Source: Sphingomonadales bacterium UBA2683 (GTDB taxonomy: Bacteria; Pseudomonadota; Alphaproteobacteria; Sphingomonadales; Sphingomonadaceae). From it: 64,000 bases of DNA. The position numbers were made by a program, and so were the translations under genes. The notes beneath the pieces were generated by a model. That model was not told the DNA's origin. It saw only the letters and a list, made by a program, of their open reading frames with translations, and did no database searches. Location: NCBI GenBank assembly GCA_002354635.1, contig DELZ01000003.1, positions 274,514 to 338,513 of the forward strand, read 5' to 3'. Positions 51,833-59,166 of this stretch are shown piece by piece. The stretch's first letter is position 1. Each line of letters starts with the position of its first letter.

Positions 51833-52216
51833 ATGCACAAGGGTTCCTGCCTCTGCGGCGCCATCCAGATCGAGGTCGAGGGCGACCTGCCCGAGGCCGA
51901 CGCCTGCCACTGCAGCCAGTGCCGCAAGCAGTCCGGCCATTACTGGGCCTCCGCCGACCTCCCGACCAGCGCCGTCACCATCACCGGCGAAGACCATATT
52001 CGCTGGTACCAGTCATCGGAAAAAGTCCGTCGCGGCTTCTGCGACACCTGCGGCTCCTTCCTGTTCTGGGACCCGATCGCGCACCCCGACAAGCTCGCCA
52101 TCGCCATGGGCAGTTTCGACAAGCCCACCGGCACCAAAATCTGGAGCCATATCTTTGTCGCCGACAAGGGCGATTATTACGAGATCGAACCGAGGGTGCT
52201 GCAGCGGGATCAGTGA
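51833..52216 (+). CDS. GFA-family (glutathione-dependent formaldehyde-activating-like) protein
   Basis: 127 aa from the ATG behind GGGAGGAAA. The GFA zinc-ligand cysteines are in GSCLCGAIQ, CHCSQCRK and CDTCGSF. True formaldehyde activation is unproven for most members. Second gene of the insert between rplA and rplJ. Confidence 0.88.
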   Translation: MHKGSCLCGAIQIEVEGDLPEADACHCSQCRKQSGHYWASADLPTSAVTITGEDHIRWYQSSEKVRRGFCDTCGSFLFWDPIAHPDKLAIAMGSFDKPTGTKIWSHIFVADKGDYYEIEPRVLQRDQ

Positions 52217-52222
52217 TTAGAC

Positions 52223-52546
52223 ATGGTCAGATTCTTTGGATGGACGATAATTGCAATATGTGGGCTTCTTTTGCTTCCATCCGTTTTTCTCTTGGCTTTC
52301 TCCGGCCTCTTGTTTGATGCCCCGGGATCTATGACGAGCCCTCTCACGATTTGCACTGTCGCTATCGTTTGGCTCGGCCCCTTCATATTATGGTTTTCGA
52401 TATCTCAGGCCAAGAGATCAATGCGCTCCTCCAACATGAAAGTGTTGCTCGTTCCTGCCACTTTACCTTTGTTTTGGTTGTTCATGCTGGGTGGCTCATG
52501 GTTCCTGATAGAAAAAATCTGCGGCGGAGAATTTGTTTGTCCGTGA
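52223..52546 (+). CDS. Hypothetical small membrane protein
   Basis: 107 aa with three or four hydrophobic segments (IIAICGLLLLPSVFLLAFSG, TICTVAIVWLGPFILWFSIS, VPATLPLFWLFMLGG). Not recognised. Noticeably lower G+C than its neighbours, suggesting recent acquisition. Third gene of the insert between rplA and rplJ. Confidence 0.6.
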   Translation: MVRFFGWTIIAICGLLLLPSVFLLAFSGLLFDAPGSMTSPLTICTVAIVWLGPFILWFSISQAKRSMRSSNMKVLLVPATLPLFWLFMLGGSWFLIEKICGGEFVCP

Positions 52547-52899
52547 ATGTTGATGACAAAACACTCACCAACCTTGACATTCCAGCCCCACCCGCTAATG
52601 GCTCCCCTACAAATTGTGCTTCCCTCAAAAGAATCACAATTTCCGTCCGAGACAGCGGGTGAGGGGAATGTGCCTCTCTTAATTTCCAGCCTAGACGGGG
52701 ATCAGTTTTTTCGTGTGGCAACACACGGGCACGCAGCCAGCGTTTTTACAATGCGGCAGAGCGGCCAAAACCCCCCTTCGGATTATACAGGATTGATTTC
52801 GGTCAGTCCTTTCGCTCGTCATGCTGAACTTGTTTCAGGATGGCGATAACTAGAATGGGATTGCGCGTCAAAAACGCAGTCCACGTGAAGGAGCAAAAT
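52547..52899 (+). other. rplJ leader region without a gene
   Basis: 353 bases with no credible reading frame. It holds a GNRA-type hairpin (CGTGTG-GCAA-CACACG, 52712-52727) and a hairpin repeat around CTGAACTTGTTTCAG (52820-52842). Because a terminator and three foreign genes precede it, the rplJL promoter and any L10-type leader must lie here. I could not place promoter hexamers with confidence. Confidence 0.5.
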
Positions 52900-53412
52900 A
52901 TGGATCGTGGTCAAAAGACCGAAGCGGTTGTCGCTCTGAACGCTATTTTCAAGCAGGCCGGGGTGGTCGTGGTGACACGCAACCTGGGCATGACCGTTGC
53001 GCAATCAACGGCGCTGCGGACGAAAATGCGGGACGAAGGCGCAAGCTTCAAAGTCTCTAAAAACCGCCTTGCCAAGCTGGCTCTGGAAGGAACCGACTAT
53101 GCCCAGATAGCAGATATGCTGACGGGTCCGGTCGCGCTTGCCACATCGGATGATCCGGTGGCTGCTGCAAAGGTTGCAGTGGAATTTGCAAAAACCAACG
53201 AACGACTGGAAATCGTTGGCGGCGCAATGGGCGATACCCTTCTTGACGAAGCGGGCATCAAATCACTGGCATCCATGCCTTCGCTTGACGAACTGCGCGG
53301 AACGATTGTTGGATTGCTTGTTGCACCACAAACGAAAATCGCACGGGTTCTCGTCGAGCCGGCGACCAGTGTCGCACGCGTACTCAGCGCTTATGCTGCT
53401 GCGGGTGAATAA
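52900..53412 (+). CDS. rplJ: 50S ribosomal protein L10
   Basis: 170 aa from the ATG behind GAAGGAG; a 20-residue upstream extension was rejected. L10 features: MDRGQKTEAVVALNAIFKQA, VTRNLGMTVAQSTALRTKMR and VSKNRLAKLALEG. Base of the L7/L12 stalk. rplL follows after 41 bases. Confidence 0.97.
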   Translation: MDRGQKTEAVVALNAIFKQAGVVVVTRNLGMTVAQSTALRTKMRDEGASFKVSKNRLAKLALEGTDYAQIADMLTGPVALATSDDPVAAAKVAVEFAKTNERLEIVGGAMGDTLLDEAGIKSLASMPSLDELRGTIVGLLVAPQTKIARVLVEPATSVARVLSAYAAAGE

Positions 53413-53453
53413 TTTTACTTTTCAAATATTTAGAAAATTGGAGCATATTTAAA

Positions 53454-53825
53454 ATGGCTGATATTGCAAAACTGGTTGAAGAACTTTCGAAACTCACCGT
53501 CATGGAAGCGGCTGAACTGTCCAAGGCACTGGAAGAAGAGTGGGGCGTTTCCGCTGCCGCTGCTGTTGCAGTTGCTGGTCCAGCGGCTGCCGCTGGCGAA
53601 GCTGCTGAAGAGCAGACCGAATTTGACGTGATCCTGACCGGCGACGGCGGCAAGAAAATCCAGGTCATCAAGGAAGTCCGTGCGATTACCGCTCTGGGCC
53701 TCACCGATGCCAAGGCTCTCGTCGAAGGCGCGCCAAAGGCAATCAAGGAAGGCGTCAACAAGGCCGAAGCAGAAGAAATCAAAGCGAAGATCGAAGCTGC
53801 CGGCGGTACCGTCGAACTCAAGTAA
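53454..53825 (+). CDS. rplL: 50S ribosomal protein L7/L12
   Basis: 123 aa. N-terminal dimerisation helices (LVEELSKLTVMEAAELSKAL), Ala-rich hinge, and the C-terminal factor-binding domain (VIKEVRAITALGLTDAKALV, IEAAGGTVELK). Followed by a terminator and then 7.6 kb of unrelated genes before rpoB. Confidence 0.98.
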   Translation: MADIAKLVEELSKLTVMEAAELSKALEEEWGVSAAAAVAVAGPAAAAGEAAEEQTEFDVILTGDGGKKIQVIKEVRAITALGLTDAKALVEGAPKAIKEGVNKAEAEEIKAKIEAAGGTVELK

Positions 53826-53851
53826 GCCTTTCGGTTTATCGAAAATATCAG

Positions 53852-53884
53852 GGGGCGGTTTCCGGTTCGGAAGCCGCCCCTTTT
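53852..53884 (+). terminator. Rho-independent terminator after rplL
   Basis: Stem GGGGCGGTTTCC / GGAAGCCGCCCC (one G-U pair) with a GGTTC-type loop, then TTTT. It ends the rplJL transcript before the convergent P450 gene. Confidence 0.9.
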
Positions 53885-53909
53885 CTGTCTTGCGGCGGCG
53901 CCCTTTGCT

Positions 53910-55145
53910 CTAGCCGATCGGCACCATTTTGACCGGCATGTGGTCGATCTCGTGCAGGAAGCAGCTGCCGGAATAGGTGAGCGGGCCATCCTGCTCGACC
54001 CGGATATTGCGGCCGAGAATTTCTTCAAACAGCACGGCCAGTTGCATTTCCGCCAGCCGCGCACCCACACAGCGGTGGACACCGTGACCGAAGCTCATAT
54101 GGCGGCGGGCATTCTCTCGCGTAAAATCCACAATATCGGGATCGGGAAACAGCGCCTCGTCGCGATTGGCCGAGATATACCAGAGAATGACTTTTTCGCC
54201 CGCCGCTATGGTCTGGCCGCCCAGCTCCGTCTCGCAGGTGGTGGTCCGCCGCATATGGGTGACGGGGGATTGCCAGCGGATGATTTCCTGGGCGGCATTG
54301 GCCACCAGCGCAGGATCGTTGCGCAGCAGCTCGAACTGGTCGGGGAACATGTTGCAGGCCCGGACAAAGCCGCTCATGCTGTTGCGCGTGGTGTCATTGC
54401 CGCCCACGATCAGCAGCGCGATATTGGCCAGCCGCTCCAGCTCGGGCATGTTGCCCATGGCCTCACTGTGGATGATGCGGTTCAGAATCTTGTCATTCGG
54501 CGCCTGTTTGCGTTCCTTTTCGAACAGCTCGTCGAATTTGCCCAGCATCTGGTACATTTCGGCGAAGAAATTCTGCATCCGTTCCTCGCTCTGGTCCGGC
54601 GAGACTTCGCTGGCGGTGTCCGACCAGCGCTTCATGTCGCGCCACTGCTCCCAGGGAAAATCGAACAATACGCAGAGCATGCCGATGGTCAGCTTGACCG
54701 AGACTTCCTCGACCCAGTCAAACGTCTCGCCAACCGGGAGGGCATCGAACAGCTCCCTGGTACGCTCTCTGATCTCCGGTTCACGGGCGAGCATCTGGCT
54801 CGGGTTGAACGATGGCTGGACCACCTTGCGCTGCGCCGTATGGGTCGGCGCGTCCATCGCGATAAAATTGGGAAACTCATAGTCTCCCGTACCGTCGGTA
54901 ATCGTGATACCGCCAACCTCGTAGGAAGACGAATAGGTTTTTGGATCGAGCTCGACTTGCTGCACCAGATCATGGGTCACGACCGACCAATAGGGTCCGT
55001 AGGGACTGTCGGGCAGATAGCTGACCGGCATTTCGCGGCGCAGTCGGGCGAAAGGTTCCTGCCAGCGATTTTCGGAATAGAGCGCGCCGTCGCTCACATC
55101 AAAGGGGGTGATCGCGCGATTTTCCAGAACATCCGAATTGACCAT
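53910..55145 (-). CDS. Cytochrome P450
   Basis: 411 aa, bacterial soluble class I P450. Oxygen-binding I-helix GGNDTTRNS, the ExxR pair in EIIRWQSP and the haem Cys in FGHGVHRCVGARLAEMQ are all intact. No ferredoxin or reductase gene is beside it. The ATG follows GGAGGAGAG. It is one of the genes filling the gap between rplL and rpoB. Confidence 0.95.
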   Translation of the reverse strand: MVNSDVLENRAITPFDVSDGALYSENRWQEPFARLRREMPVSYLPDSPYGPYWSVVTHDLVQQVELDPKTYSSSYEVGGITITDGTGDYEFPNFIAMDAPTHTAQRKVVQPSFNPSQMLAREPEIRERTRELFDALPVGETFDWVEEVSVKLTIGMLCVLFDFPWEQWRDMKRWSDTASEVSPDQSEERMQNFFAEMYQMLGKFDELFEKERKQAPNDKILNRIIHSEAMGNMPELERLANIALLIVGGNDTTRNSMSGFVRACNMFPDQFELLRNDPALVANAAQEIIRWQSPVTHMRRTTTCETELGGQTIAAGEKVILWYISANRDEALFPDPDIVDFTRENARRHMSFGHGVHRCVGARLAEMQLAVLFEEILGRNIRVEQDGPLTYSGSCFLHEIDHMPVKMVPIG

Positions 55146-55237
55146 TGCATTTCTCTCCTCCGTTGCAGATTATCCGATGGCTGCGGAAAGGCAAGCCGCT
55201 ACTTACATAAATGTTCATTAAGACTGGGGCGAAGATA

Positions 55238-55777
55238 ATGACCGACAATGACGATCTCAGGGCCCTGGTCCGTACCATTCCCGATTATCCCAAGCCGGGT
55301 ATCCAGTTTCGCGATGTATCGACCCTGCTGCTCGACGGTCCCGCCTTTCGCCGGACCATCGACCGGATGATCGCGCTGGTAAACCCGGGAAGTTTCGATC
55401 TGATCGCCGGTATCGAGGCACGCGGTTTCATCGTTTCGGCGGCGATGTCCTACGCACTGGAAAAGGGCAAGGTCATGTTGCGCAAGCCGGGCAAGCTACC
55501 GGGAACAGCGGTCAGCATAGACTATGCGCTGGAATATGGCACCGACCGCATCGAGATGCATGACGACGCGATCCTGCCGGGGCATCGCGTGCTGCTGGTC
55601 GATGATCTGCTCGCCACCGGCGGCACTGCCATGGCTGCGACCACGCTGCTGCGTGGTCAGGGTGCGGTAGTCGAGCAGGCGCTGTTCATCGTGGATCTGC
55701 CCGATCTTGGCGGCACGCGAAAACTGACTGCTGCTGGAGTCGATCCCGGCGCCTTGATGGCCTTTGCCGGTGATTGA
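55238..55777 (+). CDS. apt: Adenine phosphoribosyltransferase
   Basis: 179 aa from MTDNDDLRAL; a 9-residue extension was dropped. PRPP motif VLLVDDLLATGGTA and the N-terminal RTIPDYPKPGIQFRDVSTLL are diagnostic. Salvages adenine to AMP. Its stop overlaps the nucleosidase gene, pairing two steps of adenine recycling. Confidence 0.96.
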   Translation: MTDNDDLRALVRTIPDYPKPGIQFRDVSTLLLDGPAFRRTIDRMIALVNPGSFDLIAGIEARGFIVSAAMSYALEKGKVMLRKPGKLPGTAVSIDYALEYGTDRIEMHDDAILPGHRVLLVDDLLATGGTAMAATTLLRGQGAVVEQALFIVDLPDLGGTRKLTAAGVDPGALMAFAGD

Positions 55778-56456
55778 CCATATCGCCGTCATCACCGGCG
55801 TGCAGGACGAAGCCGACGCCTTCCTGCGCGATCATCCGGTAACCAGCACCGGGAGTCCGCTCGGCCCGATCCGCCAGCTCGATCATGCCGGGAAGAAAGT
55901 CAGCATCCTGTGTTCCGGCATTGGCAAGGTGCACGCCGGTGCCGCGGCGCTCCATATGCACAGCCAGCTCCAGCCGGATCTGTTCCTGGTCATCGGCACG
56001 GCTGGCCATGTCAGTCCGCTGGCCGGCGACTGTTTCTATCTCGGTGAGTCCCTGCAGGCCGACTATGGCACGCTCGAAAGGTTCGGCGATCATGACGGCT
56101 TCACCCACTATAACGCGGGTGCCTGGCCGATCGGTCCCGCGGACTGGCGCCCGTTCAAAGCCCATCCGATGCCGGAAGCGCTTGCCCTGCCGCAAGCGCG
56201 GATCGCAACCGCCGACTGTTTCATCAAATGTCCCGAGCGCTCCGGCTATTTGCGCGATGTGCTGCAGGCCGATCTGGTCGATATGGAAACCGCTGCCGTG
56301 GCGCAGATTGCCGTGCTGCTCGATCTCCCCTGGGCCGGGATCAAGGCGGTGACCGACGGCGCCAACAGCGACAGCTCGGGCGATTTCCACGCCAATCTCG
56401 AGCGAGCGGCAAATCGCGCCGCCGATGAAGCCGTGCGGTTTATCGAAATGCTGTAA
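55770..56456 (+). CDS. 5'-methylthioadenosine/S-adenosylhomocysteine nucleosidase-like phosphorylase
   Basis: 228 aa if begun at GTG 55770 (TTG 55764 is the alternative); it overlaps the apt stop. The nucleoside phosphorylase/MTAN fold is seen in AVITGVQDEADAF, SGIGKVHAGAAAL, DLFLVIGTAGHVSP and the catalytic-region VDMETAAVAQIA. It would release adenine from MTA/SAH for the neighbouring Apt. Confidence 0.85.
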   Translation: MIDHIAVITGVQDEADAFLRDHPVTSTGSPLGPIRQLDHAGKKVSILCSGIGKVHAGAAALHMHSQLQPDLFLVIGTAGHVSPLAGDCFYLGESLQADYGTLERFGDHDGFTHYNAGAWPIGPADWRPFKAHPMPEALALPQARIATADCFIKCPERSGYLRDVLQADLVDMETAAVAQIAVLLDLPWAGIKAVTDGANSDSSGDFHANLERAANRAADEAVRFIEML

Positions 56457-56497
56457 CCGGACCGCCTGGTGCAGATCCGGTCAATTCCCTCCTCGTT

Positions 56498-56523
56498 CCG
56501 TTCATCCTGAGCCTGTCGAAGGA
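56498..56523. repeat. Dispersed repeat, single arm
   Basis: CATCCTGAGCCTGTCGAAGG, one arm of the family found at 11041-11104 and 27381-27441, in the gap after the nucleosidase gene. No complementary arm is present, so this is a solo unit. Confidence 0.6.
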
Positions 56524-56555
56524 AATCCCCGGACGGTACCAGAAGACGGGGAAGC

Positions 56556-57998
56556 CTAGCTTTCCACCCAATTGCCATGGAACCCTGGCGGAATCCGGTG
56601 CGGCACATGGATCACCGCCTGCGGTTCGCCGAGAAAATCATCGGCGTTCAATATCTGCAGCTCGGTGGTATCATTCGCGGCATCGATGACCAGCCCGATC
56701 AGCCAGCCATCATCTTCGGCGGAATCCTCCGACCGCGGCACAAACACAAATTCGCCGGGATAGCGATCGGTTCCCAGCTCCCGGGTCTGTGTTTCCTCGC
56801 GCTCCAGATCATGCTTGAACAATTGCGATCCGCCGCGATCAAACACACCACTGTCATTGTCGGCCAGCGCGACGCTGTAGACATAGCGATAGGGCTGCGC
56901 CGTCCGGCGCTCGTCATAGCGCGGGAATTCCTGGTTCCGGTCGTGGATGATCTTGCGGTCGACCGAATGCGTTTCCGGATCGATCGTCCAGCGTTCGAAG
57001 CGCGCCCACTCGCCGCCCGGGCCATAAGGCGACTGCGCATACATGCTTTCGTGCACCACGACATCGACAATGACCTTGCCGTCGGCGGTCTCGAACGCGT
57101 TGGCGGGGTGAAAAACATAGCAGGGATCGACATCGCACCAGATGATATCACCGTTGCTGCCGGTCCTGGGCAGCAGGCCGACCCGCGCGCCATGATCCGG
57201 ATTCCAGTCATAGGGGAACTGGAATCCCTTGATTAGCCGTTTCATCGACAGCGTCGCCGGCAGGTCGAGCACCAGCACGTAATTTTCGGTGATCGCGCAG
57301 TCATGGATCGAAGGCCCGTCTTTGACCGCGATCGGTTCCTCGCGGATGACCTTGCCCTTCGCATCTACCACCACATGCCAGATCGTGTCCTGCGTTGCCG
57401 CATCATAGCAGATCGCGTGCCGCTCGCCGGTTTTTGGATCGAGATGCGGGTGGGCGGAAAAGGCGTGGGTCAGCGTGCCGTCGAACGGATTATGCTTGAT
57501 CGTGTCCAGCTCGTCGTTCAGCTCGACCGGAAAACCGCCAGCCTCGACAATCGCGAAGGTCCGGCCGTCAATGCCGACAATATTGGTGTTGGCGGTATCC
57601 GAGCGGGGGTTGCGCACGCCCGGCTTGCGTGGTTCGCCCAGCGCATCGCTCACCGCATTGCTGCGAATCCAGCGGTTGCGATACCAGGCCGCCTCGCCGC
57701 CCTTGATGCGGATGCCATGCGCCATGCCGTCGCCGACAAACCAGTGATGGCTGGGGCTGTGCGCTTTTTTGAGCGGATTGGGGCCAATTCTCAGGTAACG
57801 CCCGTCCAGCTGGTCCGGGATCGTGCCGGTGACCTGCATCGCGGAAATGGTTTCTTCGCGCGGCATCGGCGCATGCAGCCCGTCTAGAAACGGATGCCCG
57901 CCATTGGGCTCGGGCAGCCGCTTGCGGTTATAATTGGCGACGGCGGTTATCACCGGAGTCACGGCGGAACGGATTGTTTTTTCGATTACGGAGGCCAT
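56556..57998 (-). CDS. Carotenoid cleavage oxygenase family protein
   Basis: 480 aa. Family features: PREETISAMQVTGTIPDQLD, GRYLRIGPNP, WFVGDGMAHGIRIKGGEAAW (the first iron His), further His residues in HPHLDPKTGE and IHDCAITENY, and a C-terminal IPPGFHGNW. AAGGAAATCCCG precedes the ATG. Members cleave carotenoids, stilbenes or lignostilbenes; the substrate is open. Downstream of the small membrane gene on the same strand. Confidence 0.92.
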   Translation of the reverse strand: MASVIEKTIRSAVTPVITAVANYNRKRLPEPNGGHPFLDGLHAPMPREETISAMQVTGTIPDQLDGRYLRIGPNPLKKAHSPSHHWFVGDGMAHGIRIKGGEAAWYRNRWIRSNAVSDALGEPRKPGVRNPRSDTANTNIVGIDGRTFAIVEAGGFPVELNDELDTIKHNPFDGTLTHAFSAHPHLDPKTGERHAICYDAATQDTIWHVVVDAKGKVIREEPIAVKDGPSIHDCAITENYVLVLDLPATLSMKRLIKGFQFPYDWNPDHGARVGLLPRTGSNGDIIWCDVDPCYVFHPANAFETADGKVIVDVVVHESMYAQSPYGPGGEWARFERWTIDPETHSVDRKIIHDRNQEFPRYDERRTAQPYRYVYSVALADNDSGVFDRGGSQLFKHDLEREETQTRELGTDRYPGEFVFVPRSEDSAEDDGWLIGLVIDAANDTTELQILNADDFLGEPQAVIHVPHRIPPGFHGNWVES

Positions 57999-58009
57999 CG
58001 GGATTTCCT

Positions 58010-58375
58010 TCAGTTGAACGCCATATCGGCCGCCGCTGCGGCAGCCGCGATTAATAGCAGAATTCCGCCCGGATGGGGACGGCGCAAGACCAGCAGATTC
58101 GCCACGCCGGAGACAGTGAATATCAGCATCGCCAGATAGCCGATCAGATCACCTCCTCCCTGCCATCGGTTGACAAGGACCGCGATGCCAAGCGCGGCCC
58201 AGACCAGCGAGTGGAGCTGAAACATCGCCCGGGTCAGGTCACGCATCGGCTTCGCTGCCAATATCCCGCTTGTCTGCTCCCGGAACATCGGCTGCAGGAC
58301 AACCCGATCCCCGATAATGAAATGGGCAATAGCCACAATTATACCGGTTACGGCGGCGGCAACGGCAAACAACAT
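58010..58375 (-). CDS. Hypothetical membrane protein
   Basis: 121 aa from ATG 58375 (GTG 58378 or TTG 58411 possible; AGGAG favours the first two). Four hydrophobic helices (LFAVAAAVTGIIVAIAHFII, HSLVWAALGIAVLV, GYLAMLIFTVSGVANLLVL, GILLLIAAAAAAADM). Not recognised. Twelve bases before the carotenoid oxygenase gene and likely co-transcribed with it. Confidence 0.75.
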   Translation of the reverse strand: MLFAVAAAVTGIIVAIAHFIIGDRVVLQPMFREQTSGILAAKPMRDLTRAMFQLHSLVWAALGIAVLVNRWQGGGDLIGYLAMLIFTVSGVANLLVLRRPHPGGILLLIAAAAAAADMAFN

Positions 58376-58419
58376 CACAGGCAATACTCCTGTTGGCAAA
58401 TCGAGTCGCAATGTTTATG

Positions 58420-58447
58420 CTGTTAACATGCCGATCAATGCTAACAG
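58420..58447. promoter_or_regulatory. Candidate TetR operator
   Basis: CTGTTAACAT and ATGCTAACAG form 10-bp arms with one mismatch around GCCGATCA. The site lies between the divergent small-membrane/carotenoid-oxygenase operon and a TetR gene, overlapping the region where both promoters must sit. A further TGTCAACA follows at about 58448. Confidence 0.5.
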
Positions 58448-58495
58448 TGTCAACATGTGTCTGCCGAATCGCAGAACATGCTTCCAATTCTTCCA

Positions 58496-59083
58496 ATGCC
58501 AGACCGTCCAGTGAACGCGCCCTATCATCATGGCGACCTGCGTACCGCGGCGCTGCAACTGGGGATGGAGCGGCTGGCGAATCAGGAACAGCCCGATCTC
58601 GGCCTGCGCGCCCTTGCCCGCGATCTCGGGGTCTCGGCCACCGCGCTCTACCGCCATTTCCCGAACAAGGATGCCCTGCTTGATGCGCTGGCGCTGGAAG
58701 GCCTCAACCGGTTGGGACGGCATCAGGCAGAGGCGACGGCAAAGGCAGGCGGCGGTCGCGACGGCTTTGCCGAGGTCGGCGTCACCTATGTCACCTGGGC
58801 GGTCGAGAACCCGGCCCTGCTGCGCTTGATATACCACCGCATCGGCCAGGTCGATCTGACAACCGACGATCCGACCGCGATGGGCGAAGCCTTTCATCAG
58901 TTGCGCGCCGGGATTGCCGCGATGATCCCGGACGAAATGCGCAAAGACCAGCGCGCCGCGGCCGCGCTGCACGCCTGGTCGCTGGTCCACGGGCTGGCGA
59001 TGCTGATCCTCGACGGCCAGGTCGAATATGATCCGGCGATGGTCCGCAAGGTGGTGCTGATGACGGATTTCAAGGACAGCTGA
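58496..59083 (+). CDS. TetR-family regulator
   Basis: 195 aa from MPDRPVNAPY; GTG 58457 and ATG 58478 are alternatives and no ribosome-binding site decides. TetR HTH in HHGDLRTAALQLGMERLA and VSATALYRHFPNKDALLDAL, followed by a TetR_C-type ligand domain. Divergent from the carotenoid oxygenase operon, which it probably represses through the dyad at 58420-58447. Confidence 0.87.
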   Translation: MPDRPVNAPYHHGDLRTAALQLGMERLANQEQPDLGLRALARDLGVSATALYRHFPNKDALLDALALEGLNRLGRHQAEATAKAGGGRDGFAEVGVTYVTWAVENPALLRLIYHRIGQVDLTTDDPTAMGEAFHQLRAGIAAMIPDEMRKDQRAAAALHAWSLVHGLAMLILDGQVEYDPAMVRKVVLMTDFKDS

Positions 59084-59166
59084 CCGTTCCGGTGACATGC
59101 AGCCCCGCACCGATATTGCTTAACCTGCCTTTTACCCGCTTCTGCTAGGTCTCCGGCCAACAAGAC

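Noticed and set aside
52547..52849. 100-aa open frame before rplJ
   Set aside because: No start context, no conservation signature, and it runs through hairpin repeats; treated as leader DNA.
53940..55238. 432-aa plus-strand open frame opposite the P450 gene
   Set aside because: Shadow of a P450 with all haem and oxygen-binding motifs on the other strand.
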